This document shows positions 17,526 to 28,474 of a stretch of DNA of 64,000 nt, piece by piece. The DNA is from Enterobacter sp. 638 (GTDB lineage: Bacteria; Pseudomonadota; Gammaproteobacteria; Enterobacterales; Enterobacteriaceae). The translations under genes were made by a program, and so were the position numbers. A model generated the notes under the pieces. That model was given only the letters and a program-made list of their open reading frames with translations, was not told the DNA's origin and made no database searches. The DNA lies in NCBI RefSeq assembly GCF_000016325.1, contig NC_009436.1, positions 2,170,001 to 2,234,000 on the forward strand. Reading direction: 5' to 3'. Position 1 is the stretch's first letter; every line of letters begins with the position of its first letter.

Positions 17526-18440
17526 ATGATTGTTCGTCCTCAACAGCACTGGCTGCGCCTGATTTTTGTCTGGCACGGTTCTGTCCTGTCTAAAATTTTT
17601 ACCCGGCTGTTTCTCAACTTCCTGTTATCCATTGCCGTTGTCCTGACGTTGCCCTGGTACTCGTCGCTGGGCTTCAAGCTGACCGTTGCGCCATTCAGTA
17701 TTCTTGGTGTGGCGATCGCTATTTTCCTCGGATTTCGCAATAACGCTTGTTATTCGCGCTACGTCGAAGCTCGCCAGCTTTGGGGGCAGTTGATGATAGC
17801 GTCACGCTCGTTGTTTCGCGAGGTGAAAAACACATTACCGGACGATCCGCATCTGGGTGAGTTTGTGCGCCTGCAAATTGCTTTCGCCCATTGTTTACGC
17901 ATGACGTTGCGCCGACAACCACAGGCTGAAAGGCTGTCACACTATCTCAGTGCAGAACACCTGCGTGCGGCGATGGACTCTCAATCACCGGCTAACCGAA
18001 TCCTGCTGATCATGGGCGAATGGCTTGCCGTCCACCGCAGAGAAGGGCAGTTGTCGGATATTCTTTTCCACAGTCTCAATAATCGCCTGAATGATATGTC
18101 GGTGGTGCTGGCGGGTTGCGAGCGCATCGCCAATACGCCCGTCCCGTTTGCCTACACGCTGATTTTGCATCGTACCGTTTATTTGTTCTGCATCATGCTG
18201 CCGTTTGCGCTGGTTGGCGATCTGCATTACATGACGCCGTTCATCTCCGTTCTGGTTTCTTATACCTTCATTGCACTCGATGCCCTGGCTGAAGAGCTGG
18301 AAGAACCGTTTGGTATCGAAAACAATGATTTGCCGCTCGATGCAATATGCAATGCGATGGAAATCGATCTGCTGCAAATGAACGATGAGTCAGAAATCCC
18401 GGCACGACTGTTACCCGACAGACGCTATCAGCTGACGTAA
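17526..18440 (+). CDS. yneE: YneE, bestrophin-like membrane protein
   Basis: A 304-residue protein equal in length to E. coli YneE and of the bestrophin/UPF0187 family. Family marks are FLGFRNNACYSRYVEAR after the second membrane segment and HRTVYLFCIMLPFALVGDL in the third; four membrane helices are expected. Structural work on the Klebsiella homologue KpBest shows a pentameric sodium-selective channel. The physiological role is unknown. It is preceded by the Ter site and converges on a GNAT gene. Confidence 0.92.
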   Translation: MIVRPQQHWLRLIFVWHGSVLSKIFTRLFLNFLLSIAVVLTLPWYSSLGFKLTVAPFSILGVAIAIFLGFRNNACYSRYVEARQLWGQLMIASRSLFREVKNTLPDDPHLGEFVRLQIAFAHCLRMTLRRQPQAERLSHYLSAEHLRAAMDSQSPANRILLIMGEWLAVHRREGQLSDILFHSLNNRLNDMSVVLAGCERIANTPVPFAYTLILHRTVYLFCIMLPFALVGDLHYMTPFISVLVSYTFIALDALAEELEEPFGIENNDLPLDAICNAMEIDLLQMNDESEIPARLLPDRRYQLT

Positions 18441-18447
18441 TGAACAT

Positions 18448-18996
18448 TCAGGAACGCTTTAGAGCGTTCCACTCTTCGCGTGTTATTTCCCAGAGCTCGG
18501 AATCCAGCTCGCCGCAGACGTAGGCTTTCTTTTCAGTTTTGACCAGACGCATGCCGCTACTCACAGAAATCCGCTGCGAACGATCGTTGATAGCCGCTTT
18601 TGGCGCCCGAAGGAACGGTCTGTTGAGCGTGTTAAACCAGTAATCTGTGGCCGCAATGCTGGCTTCGCGCATTAATCCTTGGCCCTGCCATTCAGGCGCA
18701 AGCCAGAACCCTCGATTATTATCTTCTTCGTCATACAGGCAGATGAGCCCGATCATTTTGTCGGGATCTTCCTGCCGGCGAATCGTCCAGAACCAGGCGA
18801 TTCCTTTTTCGACATCGGGCAGTGCGACGTGATTGACATAATACTCCGCACCGTTGGGTGGATAGGGCCACGGCACGCTGGCGACCATATAGCGAACAAT
18901 TTCCCAGCGCGGATAAAGCGCCTGAATTTGCTCTGCATCGGTTTTTTCTAACGGCTTGAGTAACAAACGTTCCGTGGTGAGCGTGGGCGTGGCCAT
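18448..18996 (-). CDS. RimJ/RimL-type GNAT acetyltransferase
   Basis: A 182-residue acetyltransferase of the RimJ/RimL subgroup, starting with the typical LTTERLLLKPLEKTDAEQI and carrying motif A in GFWLAPEWQGQGLMREA. Members acetylate ribosomal protein N-termini or small amines; the substrate here is unknown. It ends 7 bp from the yneE stop codon, convergent, with no visible terminator between them. Confidence 0.85.
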   Translation of the reverse strand: MATPTLTTERLLLKPLEKTDAEQIQALYPRWEIVRYMVASVPWPYPPNGAEYYVNHVALPDVEKGIAWFWTIRRQEDPDKMIGLICLYDEEDNNRGFWLAPEWQGQGLMREASIAATDYWFNTLNRPFLRAPKAAINDRSQRISVSSGMRLVKTEKKAYVCGELDSELWEITREEWNALKRS

Positions 18997-19091
18997 GTCA
19001 GGATCTCCCTTTTTAGTCGTTATGTTTTTGTTTGCCTTCTGCTATTTTCATGAGTACCACATTCTAAAAAGCCTGAACAGCAGAGGAATGA

Positions 19092-19562
19092 ATGACCTTA
19101 AGACGTGCAGTACCTGAGGAAGCTGAAAAACTGTGGCAAATTCGCAACCTGGCGATTCGCGCAGGCTGTCAGAGCAGTTATGACACCGGGGTGATTGATC
19201 GCTGGACACCCGATCTGATGCCGGAAAGCTATCGTCAGGTGGTTATCGACAATCCTTTTTACGTTGCTGTTGATGAAAATGGTGAACCGGTCGCAACCGG
19301 TTATCTTGATCTGGCGATGCACAGCGTGGAGGCCGTATTTACTGTGCCGAACGCGACGGGCAAAGGGCTGGCCGGGAAGATTATCACGGCCATAAAAGAG
19401 GAAGCGCGCCAACGGGGAATAAAACGGATAACACTCTCATCGACGCCTAATGCGCACGCTTTTTATCTGAAACAAGGATTCACCACGCTCGGTGAAAATC
19501 GCTATGTTTCAAAGCTTGCAGGAGCAGAACTGCGCTGTATTGATATGGCAATTGACGTGTGA
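19092..19562 (+). CDS. GNAT-family N-acetyltransferase
   Basis: A 156-residue GNAT protein with motif A AVFTVPNATGKGLAGKII (about 78-95) and a C-terminal TPNAHAFYLKQGFTTLGEN. Acceptor unknown. AGAGGA precedes the ATG. The next GNAT gene begins 13 bp after its stop codon and is probably cotranscribed; together they form a two-gene acetyltransferase unit. Confidence 0.85.
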   Translation: MTLRRAVPEEAEKLWQIRNLAIRAGCQSSYDTGVIDRWTPDLMPESYRQVVIDNPFYVAVDENGEPVATGYLDLAMHSVEAVFTVPNATGKGLAGKIITAIKEEARQRGIKRITLSSTPNAHAFYLKQGFTTLGENRYVSKLAGAELRCIDMAIDV

Positions 19563-19575
19563 AATGAGGTTATCA

Positions 19576-20016
19576 ATGAACGTTAAGGTAAGAGCGTTAC
19601 GTCCCGAGGATTATGCTCAATGGCGATCGCTTTGGGATGGATACGTCAGTATTAATAATCATCACCTGGATGAGTCGATCACGACATTCACCTGGGAAAG
19701 GGCGCTCAATCCTGATTCCGCTCTTTTATGTCGGGTAGCGGAAACAGAGGGGAAAGTGATCGGTTTTGCCCTCTGCGTGCTGCATGAAGGGACATGGACA
19801 ACGGCACCCATTTGCTATCTGGAGGATCTGTTTGTCGATGCTGACGCCAGAGGAATGGGCGCGGGCAAAGCCCTGCTTGATGCGCTTCAGTCCGAGGGGA
19901 AACGCGAGGGATGGTCGATGCTTTACTGGATGACGCGACAGAACAATCCCGCACGGCAACTCTATGACCGTTATGCCGGGGTGGATGATTTCGTCCGTTA
20001 CCGTGTCCCGCTTTGA
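19576..20016 (+). CDS. GNAT-family N-acetyltransferase
   Basis: A 146-residue GNAT protein (VRALRPEDYAQWRSLWDGY at the N-terminus; motif A YLEDLFVDADARGMGAGKAL, about 85-104; then NPARQLYDRYAG). The ATG at 19576 follows GAGGT at a suitable distance; a longer frame into the preceding gene is rejected. The acceptor substrate is unknown. It directly follows another GNAT gene. Confidence 0.85.
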   Translation: MNVKVRALRPEDYAQWRSLWDGYVSINNHHLDESITTFTWERALNPDSALLCRVAETEGKVIGFALCVLHEGTWTTAPICYLEDLFVDADARGMGAGKALLDALQSEGKREGWSMLYWMTRQNNPARQLYDRYAGVDDFVRYRVPL

Positions 20017-20073
20017 TCGTTAACATCACGCTGACGGCCACTTTGGGGGCAATGTGATGTATTACACCTCGGA

Positions 20074-20832
20074 TTAAGGCTCTCGTCGGGCGACGAAAAA
20101 CAGTCGTGGAAAGGCCAGTAATATCTGTCCATTTTCCTGAATCGGATACTGCTGGACCAGCAGTTCATGATACCGCTCCAGAAACTTCAGCTGTTCATGT
20201 TCGCTTAATTCCTGCATCCACGGACGTAACCCCGTCGCACTGACCCAGTCAATAATGGCCTGATGGGAGCTCATCTTGTGATAGTACGTTGTCCGCCAGA
20301 TATCCACATCGCAACCGGTTTCCGTCAAAATATCGTAGTAAGCGTGAATGCCGGGCAGCGGTTCGCGGGCACGATTCGGATAGCCCTGCTCGTAAGCGAC
20401 TTCGCGCATTAGAACATGGCTGGGTTCATCTACGTTATCGGGCATTTGTACTGCCAGAACGCCATTGAGTTTGAGCAGGGAAATGAGGTGGGGGAGCAGC
20501 GCGTAATGATCCGGCACCCACTGGAGCGAGGCGTTGGCGTAAATGAGATCGACCGCGTGTTCTGGCTTAAATTGCCGGACGTCAGCCTCAATGAAGCGAC
20601 ATTCGGGCACCGCAACGCGAGCCTGTTCCAGCATCGCAGGTGAATTATCGACACCCGTAATCCGGGCCAACGGCCAACGCTTAAGTAAAAGGGCGGTGCT
20701 GTTGCCAGGGCCGCAACCCAAGTCCAGCAGGTCTGACACATCGTCGAGCGCTATGCGTGCGAGCAACTCCGCAGCCGGACGCGTTCTTTCCGCGCCATAT
20801 TGCAGGTATAAAGAGGGATTCCAGTCAGCCAT
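20074..20832 (-). CDS. tam: Trans-aconitate 2-methyltransferase
   Basis: A 252-residue SAM-dependent methyltransferase of the same length as E. coli Tam. The SAM site is [20 protein letters not shown] (about 33-52). The segments [12 protein letters not shown] and [19 protein letters not shown] match Tam. It methylates trans-aconitate, an inhibitor of aconitase, in stationary phase. The start [10 protein letters not shown] agrees with the family; the frame extends nine codons upstream without support. In E. coli tam also lies next to this yneE region. Confidence 0.94.
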   Translation of the reverse strand: MADWNPSLYLQYGAERTRPAAELLARIALDDVSDLLDLGCGPGNSTALLLKRWPLARITGVDNSPAMLEQARVAVPECRFIEADVRQFKPEHAVDLIYANASLQWVPDHYALLPHLISLLKLNGVLAVQMPDNVDEPSHVLMREVAYEQGYPNRAREPLPGIHAYYDILTETGCDVDIWRTTYYHKMSSHQAIIDWVSATGLRPWMQELSEHEQLKFLERYHELLVQQYPIQENGQILLAFPRLFFVARREP

Positions 20833-21019
20833 GCGCACATCTCCGGGTTGAGTGTACAAAAAGTGTAGGTGATCCGCTATTTTTGGTCTGTTTCGACGCT
20901 CAACTCAACCATACCATCGGCGCAGCAATTCTTCTTGCGATGGTGTCGGCAAATGCGTGTCTGATTCTCATCATTTTCTCACCACTATTTCCCGTTTTCA
21001 GATGTTGTGCTTAAATAGC

Positions 21020-21031
21020 TAAACCGGTTTA
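21020..21031. promoter_or_regulatory. ScrR operator before scrK
   Basis: Perfect 12-bp palindrome TAAACCGGTTTA, 25 bp upstream of the scrK start. The same motif is repeated in front of scrY. It is the operator type known for LacI-family ScrR. Confidence 0.88.
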
Positions 21032-21056
21032 ACATATTTAGCTAAAGGTGAGCGTC

Positions 21057-21953
21057 ATGAAGAAAATATGGGTTCTGGGCGATGCGGTTATCGATTTGTT
21101 GCCCGATGGCGAAGGACGATTGCTGCAATGTCCAGGCGGAGCGCCTGCCAACGTGGCGGTCGGCGTTGCACGTTTAGGCGGTGAGAGCGGCTTTATTGGC
21201 CGAGTGGGCGACGACCCGTTTGGACGCTTTATGCAACAAACGCTGATTGCCGAGAATGTGAGCGTGGATTCTCTGTATTTCGACGCGCAGCAACGTACCT
21301 CGACGGTTGTTGTGGAATTGCAGCCCGACGGCGAGCGCTCGTTCACCTTTATGGTTCGCCCCAGCGCCGACCTGTTCTTGTCACCTCAGGATTTACCCGC
21401 TTTCCAGCAGGGGCAGTGGCTGCACACCTGTTCCATTGCGCTAAGCGCCGAACCGAGTCGCTCGACTACGTTTCAGGCGATGGATGCCGTTAAAAAGGCG
21501 GGAGGGCTAGTCAGTTTTGATCCCAATATTCGAGCTGATCTCTGGCAGGACGCCCACGTTTTGCGTGACTGTCTTGATCAGGCGTTACGTAAAGCAGACA
21601 TGGTTAAGCTGTCGCGAGAAGAGTTAACGTTTCTTACCGGACAACTCGCGGTCGATGAGGGCCTCAGGCTGTTTGTGGATCAATACGCGGTGCCAACAGT
21701 GCTGGTTACGTTGGGTAAAGAGGGCGTTGTCGCCTGGCACAACGGTCAGATCACCACCTATGGCGCGCCAGTGGTCAAGAGCGTGGATACCACCGGTGCG
21801 GGTGATGCCTTTGTCGCTGGGATGCTGTATGGCCTGGCGAGCGGAACATCCGATTTCCCGACTATCATTGCGCTAGCTCAGCGCTGCGGTGCGCTTGCCA
21901 CGACGGCCAAAGGGGCGATGACCGCATTACCTTATCGACGCGACCTGGATTAA
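21057..21953 (+). CDS. scrK: Fructokinase of the sucrose operon
   Basis: A 298-residue PfkB/ribokinase-family sugar kinase matching ScrK of enterobacterial sucrose regulons (KIWVLGDAVIDLLPDGEGRL, CPGGAPANVAVGVARLGG). The ATP/anion-hole motif DTTGAGDAFVAG, with its catalytic aspartate, lies at about 243-254. It phosphorylates the fructose released from sucrose-6-phosphate by ScrB. The ATG at 21057 has AGGTGA upstream; a GTG at 21048 overlaps that site. It has its own ScrR operator, separate from scrYAB. Confidence 0.95.
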   Translation: MKKIWVLGDAVIDLLPDGEGRLLQCPGGAPANVAVGVARLGGESGFIGRVGDDPFGRFMQQTLIAENVSVDSLYFDAQQRTSTVVVELQPDGERSFTFMVRPSADLFLSPQDLPAFQQGQWLHTCSIALSAEPSRSTTFQAMDAVKKAGGLVSFDPNIRADLWQDAHVLRDCLDQALRKADMVKLSREELTFLTGQLAVDEGLRLFVDQYAVPTVLVTLGKEGVVAWHNGQITTYGAPVVKSVDTTGAGDAFVAGMLYGLASGTSDFPTIIALAQRCGALATTAKGAMTALPYRRDLD

Positions 21954-21987
21954 AAGGACCTGTCCGCCGCGGCGTCTCGGTCTGAAT

Positions 21988-22003
21988 TGTCGTGCGGGTC
22001 ACA
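21988..22003. promoter_or_regulatory. CRP site before scrY
   Basis: TGTCG-N6-TCACA, nine of ten conserved positions of TGTGA-N6-TCACA, with an A/T flank on both sides. It lies upstream of both scrY operators and fits catabolite control of sucrose genes. Confidence 0.75.
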
Positions 22004-22008
22004 TTTAC

Positions 22009-22020
22009 TAAAACGGTTTA
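22009..22020. promoter_or_regulatory. ScrR operator (distal) before scrY
   Basis: TAAAACGGTTTA, one mismatch from the perfect TAAACCGGTTTA palindrome. It lies 60 bp (about six helical turns) upstream of the second scrY operator. Confidence 0.75.
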
Positions 22021-22068
22021 GCAAAAAAAGTTGCCCAAGCAAAATTCAGCGGTTTAGTATCTCCAAAC

Positions 22069-22080
22069 TAAACCGGTTTA
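22069..22080. promoter_or_regulatory. ScrR operator (proximal) before scrY
   Basis: Perfect palindrome TAAACCGGTTTA flanked by AC and GC, 44 bp before the scrY start codon. Confidence 0.88.
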
Positions 22081-22112
22081 GCAATTTAGCAACTTTCAAT
22101 AACCTCTTTTAG

Positions 22113-23642
<1,530 letters not shown>

Positions 23643-23648
23643 CCCTTC

Positions 23649-23671
23649 ACGCTCCCGCCTGGCGGGAGCGT
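23649..23671 (+). other. Intercistronic stem-loop scrY-scrA
   Basis: A perfect 10-bp GC-rich stem ACGCTCCCGC/GCGGGAGCGT with a 3-nt loop and no T-run, between the scrY and scrA genes. Such structures protect the upstream message from 3' exonucleases and would favour high porin output relative to ScrA. Confidence 0.6.
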
Positions 23672-23709
23672 CACTTACATCATAAAAATACGTTCAGGTA
23701 GAGGTGTCT

Positions 23710-25080
23710 ATGGATTTCGATAAAATTGCCCACGCGCTGATTCCGCTGCTCGGCGGAAAAGAGAACATTGCCAGCGCGGCGCACTGTGCCACGCGTTTAC
23801 GGCTAGTCCTGGTCGATGATGCGTTGGCTGACCAGCAGGCGATCGGCAAGGTTGACGGGGTCAAAGGGTGTTTTCGCAACGCGGGGCAAATGCAGATTAT
23901 TTTCGGCACCGGCGTGGTGAATAAAGTCTATGCGGCGTTCATTCAGGCCACTGGCATAGGCGAATCCACCAAGTCTGAAGCCGCCGACATCGCGGCGCGT
24001 AAGCTGAATCCGTTCCAGCGGATCGCGCGTCTGCTGTCGAATATTTTCGTGCCTATTATTCCTGCCATCGTCGCATCGGGACTGCTGATGGGCTTGCTGG
24101 GGATGGTAAAAACTTACGGTTGGGTGAATGCCGATAACGCGATCTACATCATGCTCGACATGTGCAGTTCTGCGGCGTTTATCATTTTGCCGATCCTGAT
24201 TGGTTTTACCGCCGCCCGTGAATTTGGCGGCAACCCGTACCTGGGCGCGACGCTTGGCGGCATCCTGACGCATCCGGCGTTGACCAACGCCTGGGGGGTG
24301 GCATCGGGCTTCCATACCATGGACTTTTTTGGCCTCGACATTGCCATGATCGGTTACCAGGGCACGGTATTCCCGGTGCTGTTGGCTGTGTGGTTTATGA
24401 GCCATGTTGAAAAACAACTCCGCCGCGTGATCCCGGATGCACTGGACTTAATTCTCACGCCGTTTTTCACCGTGATTATTTCCGGCTTTATTGCGTTGCT
24501 GATTATTGGCCCGGCGGGGCGCGCACTGGGCGACGGTATCTCCTTCGTACTGAGCACGCTGATTGAACATGCCGGTTGGCTGGCAGGGCTGTTATTCGGT
24601 GGCCTGTACTCGGTGATTGTCATCACCGGCATTCACCACAGTTTCCACGCTATCGAAGCGGGATTGCTGGGAAATCCGTCGATTGGTGTTAACTTCCTGC
24701 TGCCGATTTGGGCGATGGCGAACGTGGCGCAAGGCGGAGCGTGTCTGGCCGTGTGGTTTAAAACTAAAGACGCGAAGATTAAAGCAATTACCTTACCGTC
24801 CGCATTTTCTGCCATGCTCGGTATCACCGAGGCGGCCATTTTCGGGATTAACCTTCGCTTTGTGAAGCCGTTTATTGCCGCGTTGATTGGTGGTGCAGCG
24901 GGCGGTGCGTGGGTGGTTTCGGTACATGTTTATATGACGGCAGTGGGCCTGACGGCGATTCCAGGCATGGCGATTGTGCAGGCGAACTCGCTGCTGAACT
25001 ACATCATCGGCATGGTCATCGCTTTTGGCGTCGCCTTTGCGCTGTCTTTACTGCTGAAATACAAAACGGACTCTGAATAA
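23710..25080 (+). CDS. scrA: Sucrose-specific PTS enzyme IIBC
   Basis: A 456-residue PTS permease. The IIB domain carries the phosphorylated cysteine in AAHCATRLR (C26), and the IIC domain has about ten membrane segments with the family's GITEAAIFGINLRF near residue 380. It imports sucrose as sucrose-6-phosphate; no IIA domain is fused, so IIA-Glc (Crr) must donate the phosphate. The ATG at 23710 is preferred over an in-frame GTG at 23704 that overlaps the Shine-Dalgarno. Its TAA overlaps the scrB ATG (TAATG). Confidence 0.96.
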   Translation: MDFDKIAHALIPLLGGKENIASAAHCATRLRLVLVDDALADQQAIGKVDGVKGCFRNAGQMQIIFGTGVVNKVYAAFIQATGIGESTKSEAADIAARKLNPFQRIARLLSNIFVPIIPAIVASGLLMGLLGMVKTYGWVNADNAIYIMLDMCSSAAFIILPILIGFTAAREFGGNPYLGATLGGILTHPALTNAWGVASGFHTMDFFGLDIAMIGYQGTVFPVLLAVWFMSHVEKQLRRVIPDALDLILTPFFTVIISGFIALLIIGPAGRALGDGISFVLSTLIEHAGWLAGLLFGGLYSVIVITGIHHSFHAIEAGLLGNPSIGVNFLLPIWAMANVAQGGACLAVWFKTKDAKIKAITLPSAFSAMLGITEAAIFGINLRFVKPFIAALIGGAAGGAWVVSVHVYMTAVGLTAIPGMAIVQANSLLNYIIGMVIAFGVAFALSLLLKYKTDSE

Positions 25081-26489
25081 TGACGATTCCTTCTCGCTGG
25101 CCTGCGGTACTGCAGGCCGTCATGAAAGGCCAACCGCAGACGTTAACTGACGATCATTATCCTCAGTGGCATCTTGCGCCGGTGATCGGATTGATGAACG
25201 ATCCCAACGGTTTTATCTGGTTTGCCGGACGTTACCATCTGTTCTATCAGTGGAACCCGCTGGGCTGCGATCATCGTTATAAATGCTGGGGCCACTGGAG
25301 TTCGGCTGATTTAGTGCAGTGGCAGCATGAACCGATGGCGCTGATGCCGGATGAAGAATACGACCGTAACGGCTGCTACTCCGGTAGCGCCGTGGATAAT
25401 CAGGGCGTTTTAACGCTGTGCTATACCGGCAACGTCAAATTTGATGACGGCAGTCGCACCGCATGGCAATGCCTGGCAGTACAAAATGAAGCCGGTGGTT
25501 TCGATAAGCTCGGTCCAGTATTGCCACTACCGGAAGGTTATACCGGCCATGTGCGCGACCCAAAAGTGTGGCAGCACGATGGGCAGTGGTACATGGTGCT
25601 GGGCGCACAGGATTTACAAAAGCGCGGCAAAGTGCTGCTGTATCAGTCTGCGGATTTGCACAGCTGGCAGCCCCTCGGCGAAATCGCGGGCCACGGCGTG
25701 AACGATCTGGCCGATGCAGGGTATATGTGGGAGTGTCCGGACCTGTTCGAGCTGGACGGTACGCACGTGTTGATCTGCTGCCCGCAGGGACTGGCGCGCG
25801 AACCGCATCGCTATCGCAATACCTATCCCTCTACCTGGATGAGCGGCGATTTTCACTATGACGATGCGAAATTTGAACATGGCGCACTGCACGAACTGGA
25901 TGCCGGGTTTGAATTTTATGCCCCGCAAACGACATTAGCGGCAGATGGCCGTCGGATCCTGATTGGCTGGATGGGCGTCCCGGACGGGGAAGAAGTACTA
26001 CAACCAACCTGCGAACACGGCTGGATCCATCAGATGACGTGTCCGCGCGAGCTGCATTTCCGCGACGGAAAACTTTTGCAAACACCGATTCGGGAACTGC
26101 AACAGCTGCGCGAGGAAGAGCAAAACTGGCACGGAAATGCAGCGTCAGCCCCCGCGCTGGACGCCGGGCGTCTTGAGTTCGAGCTCAAAACAGACGCGGC
26201 GGTGAAGGTGAACTTCGCCGATACGCTGTGGCTCAGCCTGGACGAAAAGGGGATTAGGCTTGAACGAAAAAGCCTGCGCAACGATGAAATATTGACGCGT
26301 TACTGGAACGGAAAGGTCACTTCTCTACGCGTTTTGTGCGACAGATCCAGTGTCGAAATTTTCATTAATGAAGGCGAGGGCGTGATGAGCAGCCGCTATT
26401 TCCCGGGCCATCCGGCGCAAATACGCTTCGAAGGTGCGTCCGTCATCACATTACGCTACTGGTTGCTTCGCGCTAGCATGATAGAATGA
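25080..26489 (+). CDS. scrB: Sucrose-6-phosphate hydrolase
   Basis: A 469-residue GH32 invertase-type enzyme. The nucleophile is in MNDPNG (D41), the transition-state stabiliser in RDP (about 158-160) and the acid/base in WECPDLF (E217), followed by the family's C-terminal beta-sandwich. It cleaves sucrose-6-phosphate to glucose-6-phosphate and fructose, which ScrK then phosphorylates. The start codon overlaps the scrA stop codon, so translation is coupled. Confidence 0.96.
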   Translation: MTIPSRWPAVLQAVMKGQPQTLTDDHYPQWHLAPVIGLMNDPNGFIWFAGRYHLFYQWNPLGCDHRYKCWGHWSSADLVQWQHEPMALMPDEEYDRNGCYSGSAVDNQGVLTLCYTGNVKFDDGSRTAWQCLAVQNEAGGFDKLGPVLPLPEGYTGHVRDPKVWQHDGQWYMVLGAQDLQKRGKVLLYQSADLHSWQPLGEIAGHGVNDLADAGYMWECPDLFELDGTHVLICCPQGLAREPHRYRNTYPSTWMSGDFHYDDAKFEHGALHELDAGFEFYAPQTTLAADGRRILIGWMGVPDGEEVLQPTCEHGWIHQMTCPRELHFRDGKLLQTPIRELQQLREEEQNWHGNAASAPALDAGRLEFELKTDAAVKVNFADTLWLSLDEKGIRLERKSLRNDEILTRYWNGKVTSLRVLCDRSSVEIFINEGEGVMSSRYFPGHPAQIRFEGASVITLRYWLLRASMIE

Positions 26490-26517
26490 GGGTTTTGGCA
26501 GCCGGGTCTAAGTCGTT

Positions 26518-27534
26518 GTGAGAAAAACAAAACGCATCACCATTAAAGACGTAGCAGAACTGGCGGGCGTATCGAAAGCGACCGCCAGTCTGGTTTTGAA
26601 TGGTCGCAGCAAAGAATTACGTGTCGCAGAAGAAACGCGCGATCGCGTGCTTGCCATTGCAAAACAGCATCACTACCAGCCCAGTATTCATGCGCGATCG
26701 CTGCGGGATAATCGTAGCCATACCATCGGACTGGTCGTGCCAGAAATCACCAACTACGGCTTTGCTGATTTTTCACATGAGCTGGAGACGTTGTGCCGCG
26801 AAGCTGGCGTCCAGTTGCTTATCTCCTGTACGGACGAAAATCCGGGGCAAGAAACCGTGGTGGTCAACAATATGGTTTCCCGCCAGGTCGATGGCTTGAT
26901 TGTTGCCTCGAGCATGTTGAATGACACCGACTACCAAAAGCTGAGCGAACAACTGCCCATCGTGCTGTTTGACCGGCATATGAATGACAGTTCGTTACCG
27001 CAGGTGATTACCGACTCCATTACGCCAACCCGTGAACTCGTCGCCGACATCGCTCGGCAGCATCCGGATGAAATCTATTTTCTCGGAGGGCAGCCGCGGC
27101 TTTCGCCCACGCGCGATCGCTTAGAAGGATTCAAACAGGGGTTAGCGCAGGCGGGCGTCACGTTGCGTCCGGAATGGATTATTCACGGGAACTATCATCC
27201 AAGTTCCGGCTACGAGATGTTCGCCGCGCTGTGCGCGCAGTTGGGGCGGCCACCGAAGGCCGTTTTCACTGCTGCCTGTGGCTTACTCGAAGGGGTGTTG
27301 CGCTACATGGGCCAGCACAATCTGTTGCAAAGTGATATGCGACTGGCCAGTTTTGACGATCACTATCTTTATGATTCTCTGGCCATCCCGATTGATACGA
27401 TACGACAGGATAATCGCCAACTGGCGTGGCACTGCTTTGATTTGATTGGCAAGTTGATTGAAGGGGACGTTCCTGATCCGCTGCAACGCAAGCTCGATGC
27501 AACGCTTCAACGGCGGCATAAAACGGCAGGGTGA
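26518..27534 (+). CDS. scrR: Sucrose operon repressor ScrR
   Basis: A 338-residue LacI/GalR-family repressor: helix-turn-helix [20 protein letters not shown] at the N-terminus, then a periplasmic-binding-like effector domain. It matches ScrR of Klebsiella/pUR400 ([20 protein letters not shown]). It binds TAAACCGGTTTA operators and is induced by fructose or fructose-1-phosphate in studied systems. The start is a GTG with a weak Shine-Dalgarno, 28 bp after scrB; no ScrR operator lies in that gap, so it may be read through from scrYAB. Confidence 0.95.
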   Translation: MRKTKRITIKDVAELAGVSKATASLVLNGRSKELRVAEETRDRVLAIAKQHHYQPSIHARSLRDNRSHTIGLVVPEITNYGFADFSHELETLCREAGVQLLISCTDENPGQETVVVNNMVSRQVDGLIVASSMLNDTDYQKLSEQLPIVLFDRHMNDSSLPQVITDSITPTRELVADIARQHPDEIYFLGGQPRLSPTRDRLEGFKQGLAQAGVTLRPEWIIHGNYHPSSGYEMFAALCAQLGRPPKAVFTAACGLLEGVLRYMGQHNLLQSDMRLASFDDHYLYDSLAIPIDTIRQDNRQLAWHCFDLIGKLIEGDVPDPLQRKLDATLQRRHKTAG

Positions 27535-27555
27535 TTCTGCGGTTCTTTCCCGCTT

Positions 27556-28113
27556 TTACTTTAGTTTATAGATACCGGCGTCCCAGTATTTTTTACCCTG
27601 ACGTCGATACTCTTTCATCCCCAACGATATCAGTTCCCTTGCGATGAGCCGATTCATCACGCCGTGACCCATAAGTAACACCGGGCCGTTTGAGGCCTTT
27701 GCAACCGTGACGAGGATACCCGAAGCCTGAACCGCACGTTGCTTTGCTGTTCCTAAAGGCTCTACATCACGGGATATGCCACACAGCCACATGACGCGGA
27801 AGAAAGCAGCCCAGACGACCGGTGATAATCGAAAGCCGGGCAGGTGTAATATCGGCAGGCCAGCTTCCCTGAAGACGTCATCAATGACGTCCGATTCACG
27901 CCCTAATGTGTTCACGGAAGAAAGCGCTCTGGGAAGAGGGCTGCTGATGATCCGCGATGCGCTGGAGGCTAATATTTGACTGCATTCGGGGGGCATATCG
28001 CGACCAATATCGGAGCTGTCATAGTGTCTAATCCAGTCAGCCATTTCACGGCTCGTGACTCTCGAAATACCCTCAAAAACAGGCTTTCCGTGTCGCATCA
28101 AAATAATTTCCAT
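27556..28113 (-). CDS. Histidine phosphatase family protein
   Basis: A 185-residue protein of the phosphoglycerate mutase-like superfamily. The catalytic RHG motif is at the N-terminus (MRHGKPVF), an arginine lies in SSPLPRALSS, and the second histidine is in LLMGHGVMNRL. It is probably a small phosphatase; the substrate cannot be named. The ATG at 28113 puts the RHG motif at the usual place close to the N-terminus. It is convergent with scrR. Confidence 0.8.
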   Translation of the reverse strand: MEIILMRHGKPVFEGISRVTSREMADWIRHYDSSDIGRDMPPECSQILASSASRIISSPLPRALSSVNTLGRESDVIDDVFREAGLPILHLPGFRLSPVVWAAFFRVMWLCGISRDVEPLGTAKQRAVQASGILVTVAKASNGPVLLMGHGVMNRLIARELISLGMKEYRRQGKKYWDAGIYKLK

Positions 28114-28474
28114 GGGCGCTTCTTGTTTGTGTTTCTTTTGATAGCACCAGATTAACGTGATGAAGGCAGGGTAGACTACCACCTTATTTGGGGTTGACCG
28201 GGCTTAAAACTCATTAACCCGCTGTGATGTTGGCTAAGAGATTTTTGAAAATGATAATATTCTGCCGTGCGGAAATACAGGAGGTGCGTTGGGCTCCCTC
28301 CAGGCTGACAATTATCTACCAGGGCAATGTCACCCGCGAAGACAATTACCCGCCCAGGCTGGGTCCACATTACGTGGGGAGAAAACATGTTAAGACCACT
28401 TTTCTCATTCCTGGAGAAAATTCGTGCGGAACGACTTCTGGAATGAATGAGCATATAACGTCACTACGCTAAAG
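28114..28474. other. Gene-free interval between phosphatase and budR
   Basis: About 360 bp. Both strands hold frames of 80-90 codons, but neither has a recognisable domain or a good ribosome-binding site. No repeat, insertion-sequence end or clear promoter was seen, except that it must hold the promoter of the phosphatase gene. Confidence 0.5.

Noticed and set aside
28176..28472. Overlapping 80-90 codon frames between the phosphatase and budR
   Set aside because: No recognisable motif, no credible ribosome-binding site and both strands equally open, so I call no gene.
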